A stretch of DNA of 64,000 bases from Planococcus shixiaomingii. GTDB lineage: Bacteria > Bacillota > Bacilli > Bacillales_A > Planococcaceae. Position 1 is the first letter of the stretch. Each line of letters begins with the position of its first letter. The translations under genes were made by a program, and so were the position numbers. Of this stretch, positions 20,090 to 29,973 are shown piece by piece. The stretch covers positions 2,588,001 through 2,652,000 of the forward strand of contig NZ_CP129236.1 in assembly GCF_030413615.1 (NCBI RefSeq), read 5' to 3'. The notes beneath the pieces were generated by a model. That model was not told the DNA's origin. It was given only the letters and a program-made list of their open reading frames with translations, and made no database searches.

Positions 20090-22852
20090 TTAAACAAATT
20101 GTGTTTCAACAACTGATGCGCATCGCGGACAAAGTGTCGGATGGGCTTCGTTTTTTCCGATTTCTTCAGAGATTGTCCAGCAGCGTTCGCATTTCTCGCC
20201 TTCTGCTTTTTCAACCATTACTGCAACTTTGCTTAACTGCAGCGCATTTTCAGGAGCTGAGTCTTTAGCACCGCCAAACTCATACTGGGAGACGATGAAC
20301 AATTGGCCGACGTTGGCGTCAACAGAAGCCAATAAGTTTTTCACTTCTTCGCTTCCGTAAACAGTCACTTTCGCTTCAAGCGATTTACCGATTGTTTTCG
20401 CAGCACGAGCTTCTTCCAATGCTTTCAGCACGTCATCACGGATCAACATGAACTGCGTCCATTTGCTGTCCAAATCTGCAAATGCTGCATTTTCCTCTGC
20501 TACAGGGAAATCAGTCAACTGTACACTTGCTTCGTTGACGAAGTCCAAGTAGCCCCACATTTCATCAGCTGTATGCGGGATGATCGGTGCTGCCAATTTT
20601 AAAAGAGCCATCAACGAATCGAACATTACCGTCTGCATTGCACGGCGATGCGGGTGATCTGCCGATTCGATGTAAACAACGTCTTTCGCTACGTCAAGAT
20701 AGAACGAACTCAAATCATTCGCACAGAAACCGTTCAATGCATGATAGATGGAAGAGAATTCGTAAGTTTCGTAGCCTTTGCGTGCTGTTTCGATCATTTT
20801 CTGCAGTTTCATGGCCATGTATTGATCCATTTCGCGCATGTCTTCAAAGGCCACGCGGTGTTGTTTTTCGTTAAAGTCAGCCAAGTTTCCGTGAAGGAAT
20901 TTCAGCGTATTACGGATTTTGCGGTAAACTTCCGATACTTGTTTGAAGTTATCGTCCGATACGCGAACGTCAGCAGTATAATCAACTGATGCTACCCATA
21001 GGCGTAAGATGTCTGCACCCATTTGGTTCATCACTTTTGCCGGAACGATTACATTTCCGAGCGATTTACTCATTTTACGGCCATTGCCGTCAAGCGTAAA
21101 GCCGTGGCTTAAAATGCCTTTGTACGGTGCAATGCCGTTGATGGCAACACTTGTCGTAAGAGATGAGTTGAACCATCCGCGGTACTGGTCAGAACCTTCC
21201 AGGTACAAATCAGCCGGGTACGACAGATCTTCACGTTCAACTAGGACACCTTGGTGAGATGATCCTGAGTCAAACCAAACATCCATGATGTCGGTTTCTT
21301 TTGTGAAGATGCCGTTCGGGCTGCTCGGATGCGTAAAGCCAGGCGGCAATAATTCAGCGGCCGGACGTTCGAACCAGATATTTGACCCATTCTCACGGAA
21401 CAGCTCCGCGATATGTGCGATTGTTTCGTTAGTAATGATGGCATCGCCATTTTCCGCATAAAACACCGGAATTGGAACGCCCCAAACACGCTGGCGTGAA
21501 ATATTCCAATCGCCGCGGTCTCTTAGCATATTGAACAAACGAGTTTCGCCCCATGCCGGAGTGAACGTTGTTTCGTTGATTGCTTTCAAGATCTGGTCGC
21601 GGAATGCTTCGATCGAAACAAACCATTGAGCCGTCGCCCGGTAGATAACCGGTTTTTTCGTCCGCCAGTCATGAGGATATGAATGTGTGATGAACTCTAA
21701 GTGTTCAAGAGCCCCTGCCTCATCCAAAGCTTCAGTGATGGATTTATTGGCCTTATCGTAGAACTGACCCTCAAATCCTGGCGCTTCTTCTGTCATGACA
21801 CCTTTTTCGTCAACAGGACAAAGAACGTCTAAGCCGTATTTCTTACCGACCAAAAAGTCATCTTCCCCGTGTCCTGGAGCCGTATGGACAAAACCAGTAC
21901 CTGAATCGGTCGTCACGTGCTCACCGAGCATCATCAATGACGTACGGTCATATAGCGGGTGTTTCGTCAGAATATGTTCCAGCTGTTCGCCTTTGAATTC
22001 GCGCACTACTTCATAATCCACCCATTCTACTTCTTTTGCCACTTCTTCCAACAAATCTTTCGCAACTACGTACAACGAGCCATCTTTCGAAACCTCAACA
22101 TAGTCGAAATCAGCATGAGCCGTGATTCCAAGGTTGGCTGGAATTGTCCACGGAGTTGTTGTCCAGATCAGAACCTTTGTTCCTTCAGCCAAAACGCCTT
22201 TGCCGTCTGTTACTTTAAACGAAACATAGATAGAAGGAGATTTCTTATCTTGATATTCAATTTCCGCTTCAGCTAACGAAGATTCGCTTGAAGGGGACCA
22301 ATATACCGGTTTCAATCCTTTGTAGATGTACCCTTTATTGGCCATTGCTCCAAACACTTCAATTTGGCGGGCTTCATAAGATGGTTTTAATGTAACGTAT
22401 GGATTGTCCCAATCACCGCGGACACCAATGCGTTTGAATTGAGAGCGCTGGTTGTCGATTTGTTCATAAGCGTAATCCGCACACAACTTGCGGAATTCAG
22501 CAAGCGATAATTCTTTGCGGTTAACGCCTTTATTTGTCAAAGCTTGCTCGATTGGCAAACCGTGCGTGTCCCAGCCTGGCACGTAAGGTGCATAAAAGCC
22601 CATCATCGAACGTGAGCGCACAATCATGTCTTTCAATACTTTATTTAATGCGTGGCCCATGTGAAGATCGCCATTGGCGTATGGGGGGCCGTCATGAAGG
22701 ATAAAATGAGGGCGGTCTTTTGTCCGGTCCAGCACCTGACGATAAATATCCATTTCTTCCCATTTTTTCTGCATTTCTGGTTCCCGGTTCGGCAAATTTC
22801 CACGCATTGGGAAATCCGTTTTTGGCATTAACAGCGTATCTTTGTAATCCAT
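20090..22852 (-). CDS. ileS: Isoleucine-tRNA ligase
   Basis: 920-residue class I synthetase charging tRNA-Ile. The HIGH signature appears as HMGH (residues 64-67) and KMSKS is intact near residue 600 (KMSKSLGNV). A large CP1 editing domain lies between, and the C-terminal zinc motif is C-x2-C...C-x2-C (CERC, CPRC). The ATG at 22852 has a perfect AGGAGG at 7 bp; a 12-codon upstream extension runs back into the leader and was dropped. Controlled by an Ile T-box leader and its own promoter. Confidence 0.97.
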   Translation of the reverse strand: MDYKDTLLMPKTDFPMRGNLPNREPEMQKKWEEMDIYRQVLDRTKDRPHFILHDGPPYANGDLHMGHALNKVLKDMIVRSRSMMGFYAPYVPGWDTHGLPIEQALTNKGVNRKELSLAEFRKLCADYAYEQIDNQRSQFKRIGVRGDWDNPYVTLKPSYEARQIEVFGAMANKGYIYKGLKPVYWSPSSESSLAEAEIEYQDKKSPSIYVSFKVTDGKGVLAEGTKVLIWTTTPWTIPANLGITAHADFDYVEVSKDGSLYVVAKDLLEEVAKEVEWVDYEVVREFKGEQLEHILTKHPLYDRTSLMMLGEHVTTDSGTGFVHTAPGHGEDDFLVGKKYGLDVLCPVDEKGVMTEEAPGFEGQFYDKANKSITEALDEAGALEHLEFITHSYPHDWRTKKPVIYRATAQWFVSIEAFRDQILKAINETTFTPAWGETRLFNMLRDRGDWNISRQRVWGVPIPVFYAENGDAIITNETIAHIAELFRENGSNIWFERPAAELLPPGFTHPSSPNGIFTKETDIMDVWFDSGSSHQGVLVEREDLSYPADLYLEGSDQYRGWFNSSLTTSVAINGIAPYKGILSHGFTLDGNGRKMSKSLGNVIVPAKVMNQMGADILRLWVASVDYTADVRVSDDNFKQVSEVYRKIRNTLKFLHGNLADFNEKQHRVAFEDMREMDQYMAMKLQKMIETARKGYETYEFSSIYHALNGFCANDLSSFYLDVAKDVVYIESADHPHRRAMQTVMFDSLMALLKLAAPIIPHTADEMWGYLDFVNEASVQLTDFPVAEENAAFADLDSKWTQFMLIRDDVLKALEEARAAKTIGKSLEAKVTVYGSEEVKNLLASVDANVGQLFIVSQYEFGGAKDSAPENALQLSKVAVMVEKAEGEKCERCWTISEEIGKNEAHPTLCPRCASVVETQFV

Positions 22853-22874
22853 TGTTATTCCTCCTATAGGCATA

Positions 22875-23150
22875 ATAAAAAGCCCCACATCCCTGGTAAA
22901 GGGACGAGGAGCTTAAACTCGCGGTACCACCCTTGTTGCAGCTAGAAAGCTGCCACTCGATCACCGTAACGTGGTGTAGACGAAATTGGGTACTCAATTT
23001 CTCCAATCCAGCTCGGGAGTGATTTTCTTTTAACGATTCTTCACCAGGCTCTCACTATCCCCGGCTCGCTTTGTCGAATTGGTTAAAGTACTGTCTCCGT
23101 CTTTGCTTTTTATCGATAACTTGGGTTTTCGTCTTTGAAAACCTTAATAT
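22875..23150 (-). promoter_or_regulatory. T-box riboswitch (Ile) in the ileS leader
   Basis: The leader contains the invariant T-box sequence AAGGGTGGTACCGCG (22921-22935), followed by a terminator hairpin AAGCTCC...GGGGCTT with inner TCCCT/AGGGA and a T run (22875-22916). Upstream lies a long stem I region with a GGTG-type conserved motif. The triplet ATC at 23021-23023, in the context AAAATCACTC, is the likely isoleucine specifier. Uncharged tRNA-Ile would favour the antiterminator. The specifier is inferred from position, not from a full fold. Confidence 0.9.
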
Positions 23151-23156
23151 TAAGTA

Positions 23157-23185
23157 ATTATAGAAGTTGAAACTCCATGCGTCAA
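23157..23185 (-). promoter_or_regulatory. ileS promoter
   Basis: Minus-strand -35 TTGACG (23180-23185), 17-bp spacer, perfect -10 TATAAT (23157-23162). The -35 contains the divIVA stop codon TGA, the same overlap as at the pyr promoter. Confidence 0.85.
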
Positions 23186-23703
23186 GAACGGAAGTCGCTT
23201 TTCTCGTCTTCCAGCTTATCCAAATTTGTTGTATCTACATCATATTCCATCAAAGTTTCCCAATCGTCCGTATCGATCAAATCCAATTGAGCTTCTACAA
23301 TCATCTTGAAGCGATTGCGGAACACTTTTGATTGTTTTTTCAACTCTTCGATTTCCATTGCAATGCGGCGCGCTTTTGTCAGCGATTCGTTAACAATGCG
23401 GTCACCATTTTTTTCTGCTTCCCGCACAATAAGTTTCGCTTCTTTTTGTGCGTTGCGGCGAACTTCTTCAGCCGCTTCCTGAGCTACAATAATAGACTTT
23501 TGGAGCGTCGTTTCGATTGTTGTAAAGTGGCCGACCCGTTCGTCGGTTTGCTTCAACCGTTCTTCAAGCTCTTTTTTCTCTTTCAGCAGCAGCTCATAAT
23601 CTTTAATGATTTGATCGAGAAATTCGTTTACCTCATCTTCTTGGTAACCTCGAAATGCTCGGCCAAATTCTTTATTATGTATATCCAGCGGGGATAATGG
23701 CAT
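23182..23703 (-). CDS. divIVA: Cell division / septum-site protein DivIVA
   Basis: 173 residues. Peripheral membrane protein that senses negative curvature at poles and septa. The N-terminal lipid-binding domain carries the hallmark P-L-D-I-x-N-K-E-F-x-R-x-F-R-G-Y-x-x-D-E-V-N-E-F (starting at residue 5). The rest is a long coiled coil (about 35-145) followed by a short acidic tail. The start has AAGGAGAGGTG at a suitable distance. It is the last gene of the ylmE-sepF-ylmG-ylmH-divIVA run. Confidence 0.95.
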   Translation of the reverse strand: MPLSPLDIHNKEFGRAFRGYQEDEVNEFLDQIIKDYELLLKEKKELEERLKQTDERVGHFTTIETTLQKSIIVAQEAAEEVRRNAQKEAKLIVREAEKNGDRIVNESLTKARRIAMEIEELKKQSKVFRNRFKMIVEAQLDLIDTDDWETLMEYDVDTTNLDKLEDEKSDFRS

Positions 23704-23800
23704 TTTTTAGTGCACCTCTCCTTAACTTATCGTCGTTTCTATACATTATACAGTTCAATGGAGCAAATTTCAGTATTATTTTGCATTTTTTCAAAGTCGT

Positions 23801-24586
23801 CTACTTGTTCGTGTCCAAACGTCCGATTTGCAAGCGAATTTTGTCTTTTTTCGTCCGCCCTTCAATCATGCCAACTTTTATCCTCCCATATCCTCTGGAG
23901 GAAATCAAATCAGATTCGTGTAATTCAAACGAAGGATTTTCTTGGACGGTCCAATTGACACGCACTTTTCCAGCGTGAATCAAGGAAGCCGCTTTCTGAC
24001 GGGAAATATTGTAGACCGAACTGATGACTGTATCCAGCCGCATAGAGCTGACCGTGAACGACTCTTCTGTCCATTCATCTATAGCTGTTATGTAGGCGGC
24101 TTGATCTGCCACCGGATTCAGTTGGACTTTTACTTTCGCAGCTGAAACGAAATTCGTCTGCAGATACGAACTGACTTCTTGGGCAACCGCAAATTGAATC
24201 CGCTCGCCTTCAATCCGAATATCCCCAAATTTGCCACGCCCTAAGCCGATTGACATCAAAGAACCTAAAATATCCGGATGCTTAAGTGTGACAAACCGGA
24301 CAGGATATTTCAACTCGAACATGGTGATCTGAAAATCTTCCGGTTGAGGTTCATAATAGGAAGGGTACAGCAAAACGCGCTGCCGCTCCGCTCCTTCAAA
24401 CATTCCTGAAGCAGCCATCAGGACGTCGCTCGATCCTAATACCGCCTGGACGATAAAACGCTCACGCGGATCAAGAAAATCGGTCAACTTTGGTGAATAT
24501 CGGTCTTCTACATCAATGATCCACCCAGAAACTTGTTCGATAAACTGCTGTTCGTCTTTTCTGAAATGCTGCAGTAAAGATTCCAT
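23801..24586 (-). CDS. YlmH family S4-domain RNA-binding protein
   Basis: 261 residues. A conserved N-terminal region (DPRERFIVQAVLG) is followed by a C-terminal S4 RNA-binding domain (about residues 180-245: SMRLDTVISSVYNISRQKAASLI, then VRVNW). YlmH orthologues sit next to divIVA in most Gram-positives; reports link the family to ribosome rescue or quality control in B. subtilis, which I treat as family knowledge. A terminator-like hairpin separates it from ylmG. Confidence 0.88.
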   Translation of the reverse strand: MESLLQHFRKDEQQFIEQVSGWIIDVEDRYSPKLTDFLDPRERFIVQAVLGSSDVLMAASGMFEGAERQRVLLYPSYYEPQPEDFQITMFELKYPVRFVTLKHPDILGSLMSIGLGRGKFGDIRIEGERIQFAVAQEVSSYLQTNFVSAAKVKVQLNPVADQAAYITAIDEWTEESFTVSSMRLDTVISSVYNISRQKAASLIHAGKVRVNWTVQENPSFELHESDLISSRGYGRIKVGMIEGRTKKDKIRLQIGRLDTNK

Positions 24587-24621
24587 ATCGGCTGCCCCCT
24601 TTAATTGAAATGCCTTTCAAG

Positions 24622-24647
24622 AAAAAAACCTCACGCAAAGTGAGGTT
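24622..24647 (-). terminator. Intra-cluster terminator hairpin after ylmG
   Basis: Stem AACCTCAC/GTGAGGTT with a 5-base loop and a seven-T tail on the minus strand, overlapping the ylmG stop codon. It lies 36 bp before ylmH, so ylmH-divIVA must rely on read-through or another promoter. Confidence 0.65.
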
Positions 24648-24909
24648 ATCCTAGGAAAGTTCTAAACAAAACAACCAAACCATTGCTCGCCAGGTTCAAA
24701 GCGAAAATAGCGATAATCGGCGAAAAATCGATCATGCCGATTGGCGGAATGATCTTTCTGAAAATGTCTAAATAAGGATCTGTAATTTTCGCGAGCATTT
24801 GCCCAATACTTGACTCTCGAGCATTTGGCAGCCAGCTCATCAAGATACTGGCGATCAGCAAGTACGAATATATATTAACAGCTGTTAAAATTATTCCCAA
24901 TATTCCCAT
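24646..24909 (-). CDS. YggT family membrane protein (YlmG)
   Basis: 87 residues with two hydrophobic helices (about 5-24 and 62-82) and the family motif MSWLPNARESSIGQMLAKITDPYLDIFRKIIPP split by the loop. YggT/YlmG proteins are linked by context to division and to envelope or thylakoid organisation, but have no firm molecular function. It lies 20 bp after sepF in the standard division-associated order. Confidence 0.88.
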   Translation of the reverse strand: MGILGIILTAVNIYSYLLIASILMSWLPNARESSIGQMLAKITDPYLDIFRKIIPPIGMIDFSPIIAIFALNLASNGLVVLFRTFLG

Positions 24910-24929
24910 TTACTCTTCTTCCACCTCTT

Positions 24930-25412
24930 CTATTGTTGATCATCATAATAAAAATCAGAAATGGCGCCGTCCACTTCTACAGTGTCCGGTACGCAAAGAA
25001 AGATGTCGGTTCCTATGCGCTGAATATCTCCGCCGAGTGCATAGACAGTTCCACTTAAAAAGTCGATGATGCGCAGGCCTTGATCTTTTTCGATTCTTTG
25101 CAAATTGACGACGACAGCACGCTTGCTTTTCAAATGTTCAGCAATATCTTGTGCTTCAGCGTAAACTCTCGGTTCAACCAAATTTACTTTTGAGGCTTTC
25201 ATTGCGCTTTGCAGGCTAACCAAATTCGGAACTGTTGGAGCTTCCACCGCTTTCTGGCGGCGCTCTTTCGGTGTGTCTCTCGTTTTTTGAACCGTTGTCG
25301 CCGGTTTTTCATAACGCGGAGCTTGTGGTTGTGGCTGTTGCGCTTGTTGCGGCTGTTCGTCTTCATATTCTTCTAGGTAAAAAAAGTTTTTAAATTTATT
25401 TTTTATACTCAT
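24930..25412 (-). CDS. sepF: Cell division protein SepF
   Basis: 160 residues. An N-terminal amphipathic membrane-binding segment ([19 protein letters not shown]), then a Gln/Pro-rich linker (about 20-50), then the SepF globular domain (about 65-150) with the [22 protein letters not shown] start. SepF polymerises into rings and tethers FtsZ to the membrane. The ATG lies 2 bp beyond the ylmE stop. Confidence 0.94.
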   Translation of the reverse strand: MSIKNKFKNFFYLEEYEDEQPQQAQQPQPQAPRYEKPATTVQKTRDTPKERRQKAVEAPTVPNLVSLQSAMKASKVNLVEPRVYAEAQDIAEHLKSKRAVVVNLQRIEKDQGLRIIDFLSGTVYALGGDIQRIGTDIFLCVPDTVEVDGAISDFYYDDQQ

Positions 25413-25414
25413 CT

Positions 25415-26080
25415 TTATGCCTCACTTTCCGTTCCCACTAATGCAGTTCCTATTCGGACAAAAGTAGCCCCTTCTTGGGCTGCAATCAAGTAATCATTGG
25501 ACATGCCCATTGAACATTCCAAGCACGGCGCATGTCTCCAATTTTGGGAAGCAACTTCCAATTGAAGAGTTTTTAAACCTTTGAAAACTTGTCGAATAAC
25601 ATTTTCATCTGATGTATTAGGAGCCATTGTCATCAAGCCGACAACACGAATTTTATCAAAGCTTTCCAGCGATTTGATAAACTCTGCTGTTTCTGATGGA
25701 GAAAGTCCGCTTTTCGACTCTTCCTGTGAAACATTTACTTGTACAAAGCAATCTATAGGACGATTTGCGCGCTTTTGAATTTCCTTAGCTAAACTCATCC
25801 GATCCAACGAATGCAAATAATCGATTTGATTGATCACATCTTTGACTTTTCGGGTTTGCAGCGTTCCGATAAAATGCCAGTTGACATCAGCTGAAATGAC
25901 ATCTCGCTTAGCGGACAATCCTTCTGGCCGATTTTCTCCAAGATGCCGAACCCCTGCGTCAATCGCTTCTTTTGTGCGCTCAATCCCAACTTGCTTTGTT
26001 ACAGCAATAACTTGTATCCCTTTTTGTATACTTTCCAGTTCGTTATTGATTTTTTCAAAAACAGGTTTTATCGGTTTCAT
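25415..26080 (-). CDS. YggS-family pyridoxal-phosphate homeostasis protein (YlmE)
   Basis: 221 residues in an alanine racemase N-terminal-like TIM barrel without a second domain. The PLP lysine is in IAVTKQV (about residue 28), and [11 protein letters not shown] and [11 protein letters not shown] are conserved in YggS/PROSC proteins, which buffer free PLP. It is the first gene after ftsZ; the usual Bacillus neighbour ylmD is absent. Confidence 0.9.
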   Translation of the reverse strand: MKPIKPVFEKINNELESIQKGIQVIAVTKQVGIERTKEAIDAGVRHLGENRPEGLSAKRDVISADVNWHFIGTLQTRKVKDVINQIDYLHSLDRMSLAKEIQKRANRPIDCFVQVNVSQEESKSGLSPSETAEFIKSLESFDKIRVVGLMTMAPNTSDENVIRQVFKGLKTLQLEVASQNWRHAPCLECSMGMSNDYLIAAQEGATFVRIGTALVGTESEA

Positions 26081-26208
26081 AAATTCACAACTTTTCTCTA
26101 GATGTTCAACTTATTGTATCAAGTAAAGCCTAATATATCAATTGTCCCCTTCGTCCAGAGCCATTGAGTTGCTGCAAAAGCAACGATTTTTTGAACAGGC
26201 CGAGATTT

Positions 26209-26239
26209 TAAAAAAACAGCTGCCGAAATGGCAGCTGTT
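26209..26239 (-). terminator. ftsZ terminator
   Basis: 10-bp perfect stem AACAGCTGCC/GGCAGCTGTT, starting 5 bp after the ftsZ stop and followed by a T run on the minus strand. It separates ftsA-ftsZ from ylmE. Confidence 0.85.
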
Positions 26240-26243
26240 TGGA

Positions 26244-27428
26244 TTAGCGTCTCTTTTGGCGATTGCGCAAGAACGTTGGGATATCTAATGCATCATCCTG
26301 TTGTTTTTCCTGGCGCAAAGGCTCTTGTTGGTAAGAAGTTGTTGGAACTTGCTCTTCACGGCGTTGTTCTTCGCGGCGAGTTTCACGATATGATGGCGGA
26401 GGCGTCTGCTGTTGAATCGACTGCACTCGGCTAGAGTTCAAACCTGATCCACGCGGCGTTCTCGGCTGTATTTGCTCTTCGTTGAAACCAGTAGCAATTA
26501 CTGTAACTACGATTTCATCTTTTAAATTGTCATTGATGACAGAACCAAAAATCATATTCACTTCTTCGTCAGAAGCTGACGCGACAATATCAGCTGCTTC
26601 TTGTACTTCATACAAGCTCAAGTTCGATCCGCCTGTGATGTTCATCAAAACGCCTTTTGCGCCATCAACGGAAACTTCAAGCAATGGGCTTGATACCGCT
26701 TTTTTGGCAGCTTCTGATGCACGGTTTTCTCCAGAAGAAACACCGATACCCATTAAAGCAGATCCTTTGTTCGACATGATTGTTTTTACATCGGCAAAGT
26801 CAAGGTTGATCAATCCAGGAACAGCGATCAAATCCGAGATGCCTTGTACACCTTGGCGTAAAACATTGTCCGCTTCACGGAATGCTTCAAGCATCGGAGT
26901 GCTCTTGTCAACGATTTCAAGCAAACGATCATTTGGAATTACGATCAACGTATCGACAGATTCCTTCATCGTTCCGATTCCGCCGATCGCTTGAGTTGAA
27001 CGTTTACGGCCTTCAAACGTGAATGGGCGTGTAACAACCCCAACCGTCAATGCGCCTAATTCTTTTGCGATGCCTGCGATAACCGGTGCTGCACCAGTAC
27101 CTGTGCCTCCACCCATACCAGCAGTGACGAATACCATATCAGCTCCGCGCAACGCTTCTTCGATTTGTTCTTTGCTTTCTTCCGCCGCTTTTTTGCCGAC
27201 TTCAGGATTAGCACCCGCTCCAAGTCCACGAGTTAGTTTTCCGCCGATTTGAAGGCGGACTTCTGCTTTAGATAAGTTCAAAGCTTGAGCATCGGTATTT
27301 ACAGCGATAAACTCAACACCTTGGACACCGTGTTCAATCATTCGGTTTACGGCGTTGTTTCCGCCACCGCCAACGCCAATTACTTTTATTACTGCCAGAG
27401 AATCAATTGATGTATCAAATTCCAACAT
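26244..27428 (-). CDS. ftsZ: Cell division GTPase FtsZ
   Basis: 394-residue tubulin homologue forming the Z ring. The GTP-binding signature [11 protein letters not shown] lies at residues 106-116, with the N-terminal [13 protein letters not shown] loop before it and the T7 loop [12 protein letters not shown] variable linker rich in Q, R and P (about 315-375) leads to the conserved C-terminal peptide [16 protein letters not shown] that binds FtsA and SepF. AGGAGG precedes the ATG. Downstream of ftsA, as usual. Confidence 0.98.
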   Translation of the reverse strand: MLEFDTSIDSLAVIKVIGVGGGGNNAVNRMIEHGVQGVEFIAVNTDAQALNLSKAEVRLQIGGKLTRGLGAGANPEVGKKAAEESKEQIEEALRGADMVFVTAGMGGGTGTGAAPVIAGIAKELGALTVGVVTRPFTFEGRKRSTQAIGGIGTMKESVDTLIVIPNDRLLEIVDKSTPMLEAFREADNVLRQGVQGISDLIAVPGLINLDFADVKTIMSNKGSALMGIGVSSGENRASEAAKKAVSSPLLEVSVDGAKGVLMNITGGSNLSLYEVQEAADIVASASDEEVNMIFGSVINDNLKDEIVVTVIATGFNEEQIQPRTPRGSGLNSSRVQSIQQQTPPPSYRETRREEQRREEQVPTTSYQQEPLRQEKQQDDALDIPTFLRNRQKRR

Positions 27429-27481
27429 TCTGTTTCCTCCTAAAATTGCATTGCTTTAATAAGCCGAATGCAATGGTCATT

Positions 27482-28771
27482 TTATTCAAAGAATCTATCA
27501 AACATTTTCTTGGCTTTTGTAACGACGCCTTCGCCGTTTTGTTTCGCTTGTTTTGGCTGCTTTTGCACTTTTTGCTGCTGTGGTTCTTGTTCAATTTTTA
27601 CCGATTCGGACAACGCCACACCACTTCCGATGCGTCCGTAGAACACATCTTCCATATAAGCGTATTGAATAAGGCCGACAGCGGTTGTGTATTGAGGTTC
27701 CCGAACACCGATAAATTCCGGTGTAAACAACCGGACACGGGTTTGCAGAATGTTTCTTGCAAGTTCAGGCAACCCTTCTAGCTTGGCCATGCCACCAGTC
27801 AAGACGACTCCTCCTGGAAGGTCTTGAACACCAAGACGGTAAAGCTCATCTAAAATCAATTCGAAAAGTTCTTCCAGGCGAACTCCGATTATTTCAGATA
27901 TGTATTTTTGGCTGTACTGTTCTCTTGTATCTGATCCAATGACCGGAACTTCAAACAACTCGTCTTCAGAAGCATTATCATAAAAAGCATGTCCGTATTC
28001 GACTTTAATTCTTTCTGCTTGATCTGTAGGTGTTTTTAAAACGATGGATAAATCTTTTGTTACATGGTCTCCGCCGACAGGAATTACCGACGAAGCAGTC
28101 AAGTGGCCATTTTGGAAGACAGCAATAGAAGTAGAACCGCCGCCGATATCGATGCAAGCTGTACCGTGGTTCTTTTCGTCTTCTGTCAAAGCATAATATC
28201 CGGCAGCAAGTGGCTGAACATAAATATCACGAATTTGAAGACCGGCTTTTTCTACGCATCTTAAGACATTGTGCAACATCGTTTTGGATGTTGTAACCAT
28301 TGTACCATCCATTTCAAGACGAATCCCAATCATACCTCGAGGATCTTTGATTTCATCCAAATGGTCTACGATGTATTGTTCGGGAATGACATTCACCAAT
28401 TCCCGTTCAGGTGGAATCGACATGACTTGAGCGGATTCCAATACGCGATCCAAATCTTCATCCGTGATTTCACGGTTCTCACTATTAACTGCTACGACAC
28501 CTTTGACTGGATGAAGTGCAACTTTGGTGGCAGGAATTCCTAAAACAACTTCCTGTATTGATCTGCCAATCATCCGTTCTGCTTGATCGACAGCTTTCTT
28601 AATGGATTGTACTGTAGCATCTATATCAACAATCGCACCTTTTTTGATCCCATTGGATTTAACGTTTCCAACGCCGATGACATGCAACGACTTGTTGGCC
28701 ATTTCTCCGATCAGTACTTTAACCGATGATGACCCAATATCTAAACTTACATATAATTCTGATTGACTCAA
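27482..28771 (-). CDS. ftsA: Cell division protein FtsA
   Basis: 429-residue actin-like ATPase anchoring FtsZ to the membrane. Phosphate-1 motif LDIGSSSVKVLIGE near the start, phosphate-2 CIDIGGGSTS, adenosine motif VVLTGGMAKLEG, and a basic amphipathic C-terminal helix (ending KKMFDRFFE) that inserts into the membrane after a Q/K-rich linker. The start is a TTG at 28771 with AAGGAGG 9 bp upstream. Confidence 0.97.
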   Translation of the reverse strand: MSQSELYVSLDIGSSSVKVLIGEMANKSLHVIGVGNVKSNGIKKGAIVDIDATVQSIKKAVDQAERMIGRSIQEVVLGIPATKVALHPVKGVVAVNSENREITDEDLDRVLESAQVMSIPPERELVNVIPEQYIVDHLDEIKDPRGMIGIRLEMDGTMVTTSKTMLHNVLRCVEKAGLQIRDIYVQPLAAGYYALTEDEKNHGTACIDIGGGSTSIAVFQNGHLTASSVIPVGGDHVTKDLSIVLKTPTDQAERIKVEYGHAFYDNASEDELFEVPVIGSDTREQYSQKYISEIIGVRLEELFELILDELYRLGVQDLPGGVVLTGGMAKLEGLPELARNILQTRVRLFTPEFIGVREPQYTTAVGLIQYAYMEDVFYGRIGSGVALSESVKIEQEPQQQKVQKQPKQAKQNGEGVVTKAKKMFDRFFE

Positions 28772-28807
28772 TCCGTAGCACCTCCTTATTAAACTGCAGT
28801 TACTTAC

Positions 28808-28836
28808 ATTCTATTGTAAAGTTTACACCTTGTCTA
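28808..28836 (-). promoter_or_regulatory. Candidate ftsA-ftsZ promoter
   Basis: Minus-strand TAGACA (28831-28836), 17-bp spacer, TAGAAT (28808-28813), in the 100-bp AT-rich gap between sbp and ftsA. Confidence 0.4.
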
Positions 28837-28872
28837 AGTATAATAGTGTAACTTTATAAATTTTCCTTCAAT

Positions 28873-29238
28873 TTATCCAAGTGTTTCTGCCACTTCTTTT
28901 TTATTGGTCCATTTTACCAATAAAAGCCGGCGAATAACGGCAATATTTTGAAATAGCCGAACACCAAAGGCAAAAATTGCCGCTAAGTAGAGATCGACAC
29001 CTAAATGCACACCGAGAAAAGCAAGCCCTGCCGCTAGCACAATATTAAAGAAAAACCCAGAGACGAAAACCTTGTCATCATACACTTGCTGCAAATGCGC
29101 CCGGATTCCTCCAAACAAAGTATCCAAGGAGGCAAGAACAGCAATAGAAAGATAGTTTGCGTATTCTGGCGGAATTTGCATGTCCGTCAAAAGCCCAAGC
29201 GAAATTCCTAGTATTAATCCTAACACAGACAACCACAT
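28873..29238 (-). CDS. sbp: Small basic family protein (Sbp, DUF1290)
   Basis: 121 residues, four predicted transmembrane helices (starting about residues 3, 28, 60 and 82) and a basic C-terminus. The motif IAVLASLDTLFGGIRAHLQ marks the DUF1290/Sbp family found just before ftsA in Bacillales. No biochemical function is established. It begins 2 bp after ylxX ends and is probably cotranscribed with it. Confidence 0.88.
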   Translation of the reverse strand: MWLSVLGLILGISLGLLTDMQIPPEYANYLSIAVLASLDTLFGGIRAHLQQVYDDKVFVSGFFFNIVLAAGLAFLGVHLGVDLYLAAIFAFGVRLFQNIAVIRRLLLVKWTNKKEVAETLG

Positions 29239-29240
29239 TG

Positions 29241-29957
29241 TTATTCCCCCTTTGCATCTTTCAAATACTGATTGCTGATTTTTCCATCGTACGCTTCTAC
29301 CGCCATATCGTCTTTTGGTTCCGATACCGTAACAGTTAAGTCGTCGATATAAAAATCATCCAGCAATGGAGAAGACAACAAGTAATTATATAGCTTTTCT
29401 GTATCTTCCATCGAGCTTGCAACTATTTTGACTGCAAATGGCGGAGTTTGAACCGGTTTTGTGTTCACAGTTGTTTGGCCATTGATATCTCTGATTGCTG
29501 TAGTGTTGACGACACGGTTTCCATCTATCGATATTTCTAAATTGTTGAACGAGTTAATGCCATTGACAAACCTAATCAATAAATCCGGCGAGATGCCTTC
29601 TATATTTTGCCCGAATGCCACAGCTTCCGGTGAAGGCTCAATCGTAACCTCAAGGCCGGGCCCGTTGGTTTCTGTGAGACCTGCTAAACTTCTTAATTCC
29701 TCGACCGTCTCTTTTAAAGCTTGTTCTGGACTTTCTTTAGAAGTAGCTTCGTATTTCTCCAGCGTGTCGTCCATTTGGCCGATTTCTGACAGTAATTCAG
29801 AATGAAGCTTTTTTTCCTTAGCAAGCTCTTGTCTGATTTCCCACACGTCTCGTGTATCCCGGGAGTTAGGTTCATTAATCGTATTATATTGGACTGCCAT
29901 CATTAAACCGATGACAAATAATATAATTGAAAATCGGGAAAAGATTTTCTTTCTCAT
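29241..29957 (-). CDS. DUF881 family protein (YlxX-like)
   Basis: 238 residues. N-terminal transmembrane anchor (about 8-24), coiled-coil segment (about 40-75), then the extracytoplasmic DUF881 domain (GPGLEVTIEPS, INGQTTVN, PPFAVKIVAS). Paralogue of the gene just upstream; the tandem pair between divIB and sbp is conserved in Bacillales. Function unknown; location suggests an envelope or division role. Confidence 0.87.
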   Translation of the reverse strand: MRKKIFSRFSIILFVIGLMMAVQYNTINEPNSRDTRDVWEIRQELAKEKKLHSELLSEIGQMDDTLEKYEATSKESPEQALKETVEELRSLAGLTETNGPGLEVTIEPSPEAVAFGQNIEGISPDLLIRFVNGINSFNNLEISIDGNRVVNTTAIRDINGQTTVNTKPVQTPPFAVKIVASSMEDTEKLYNYLLSSPLLDDFYIDDLTVTVSEPKDDMAVEAYDGKISNQYLKDAKGE

Positions 29958-29973
29958 GCAACTTCTCCCCCAG

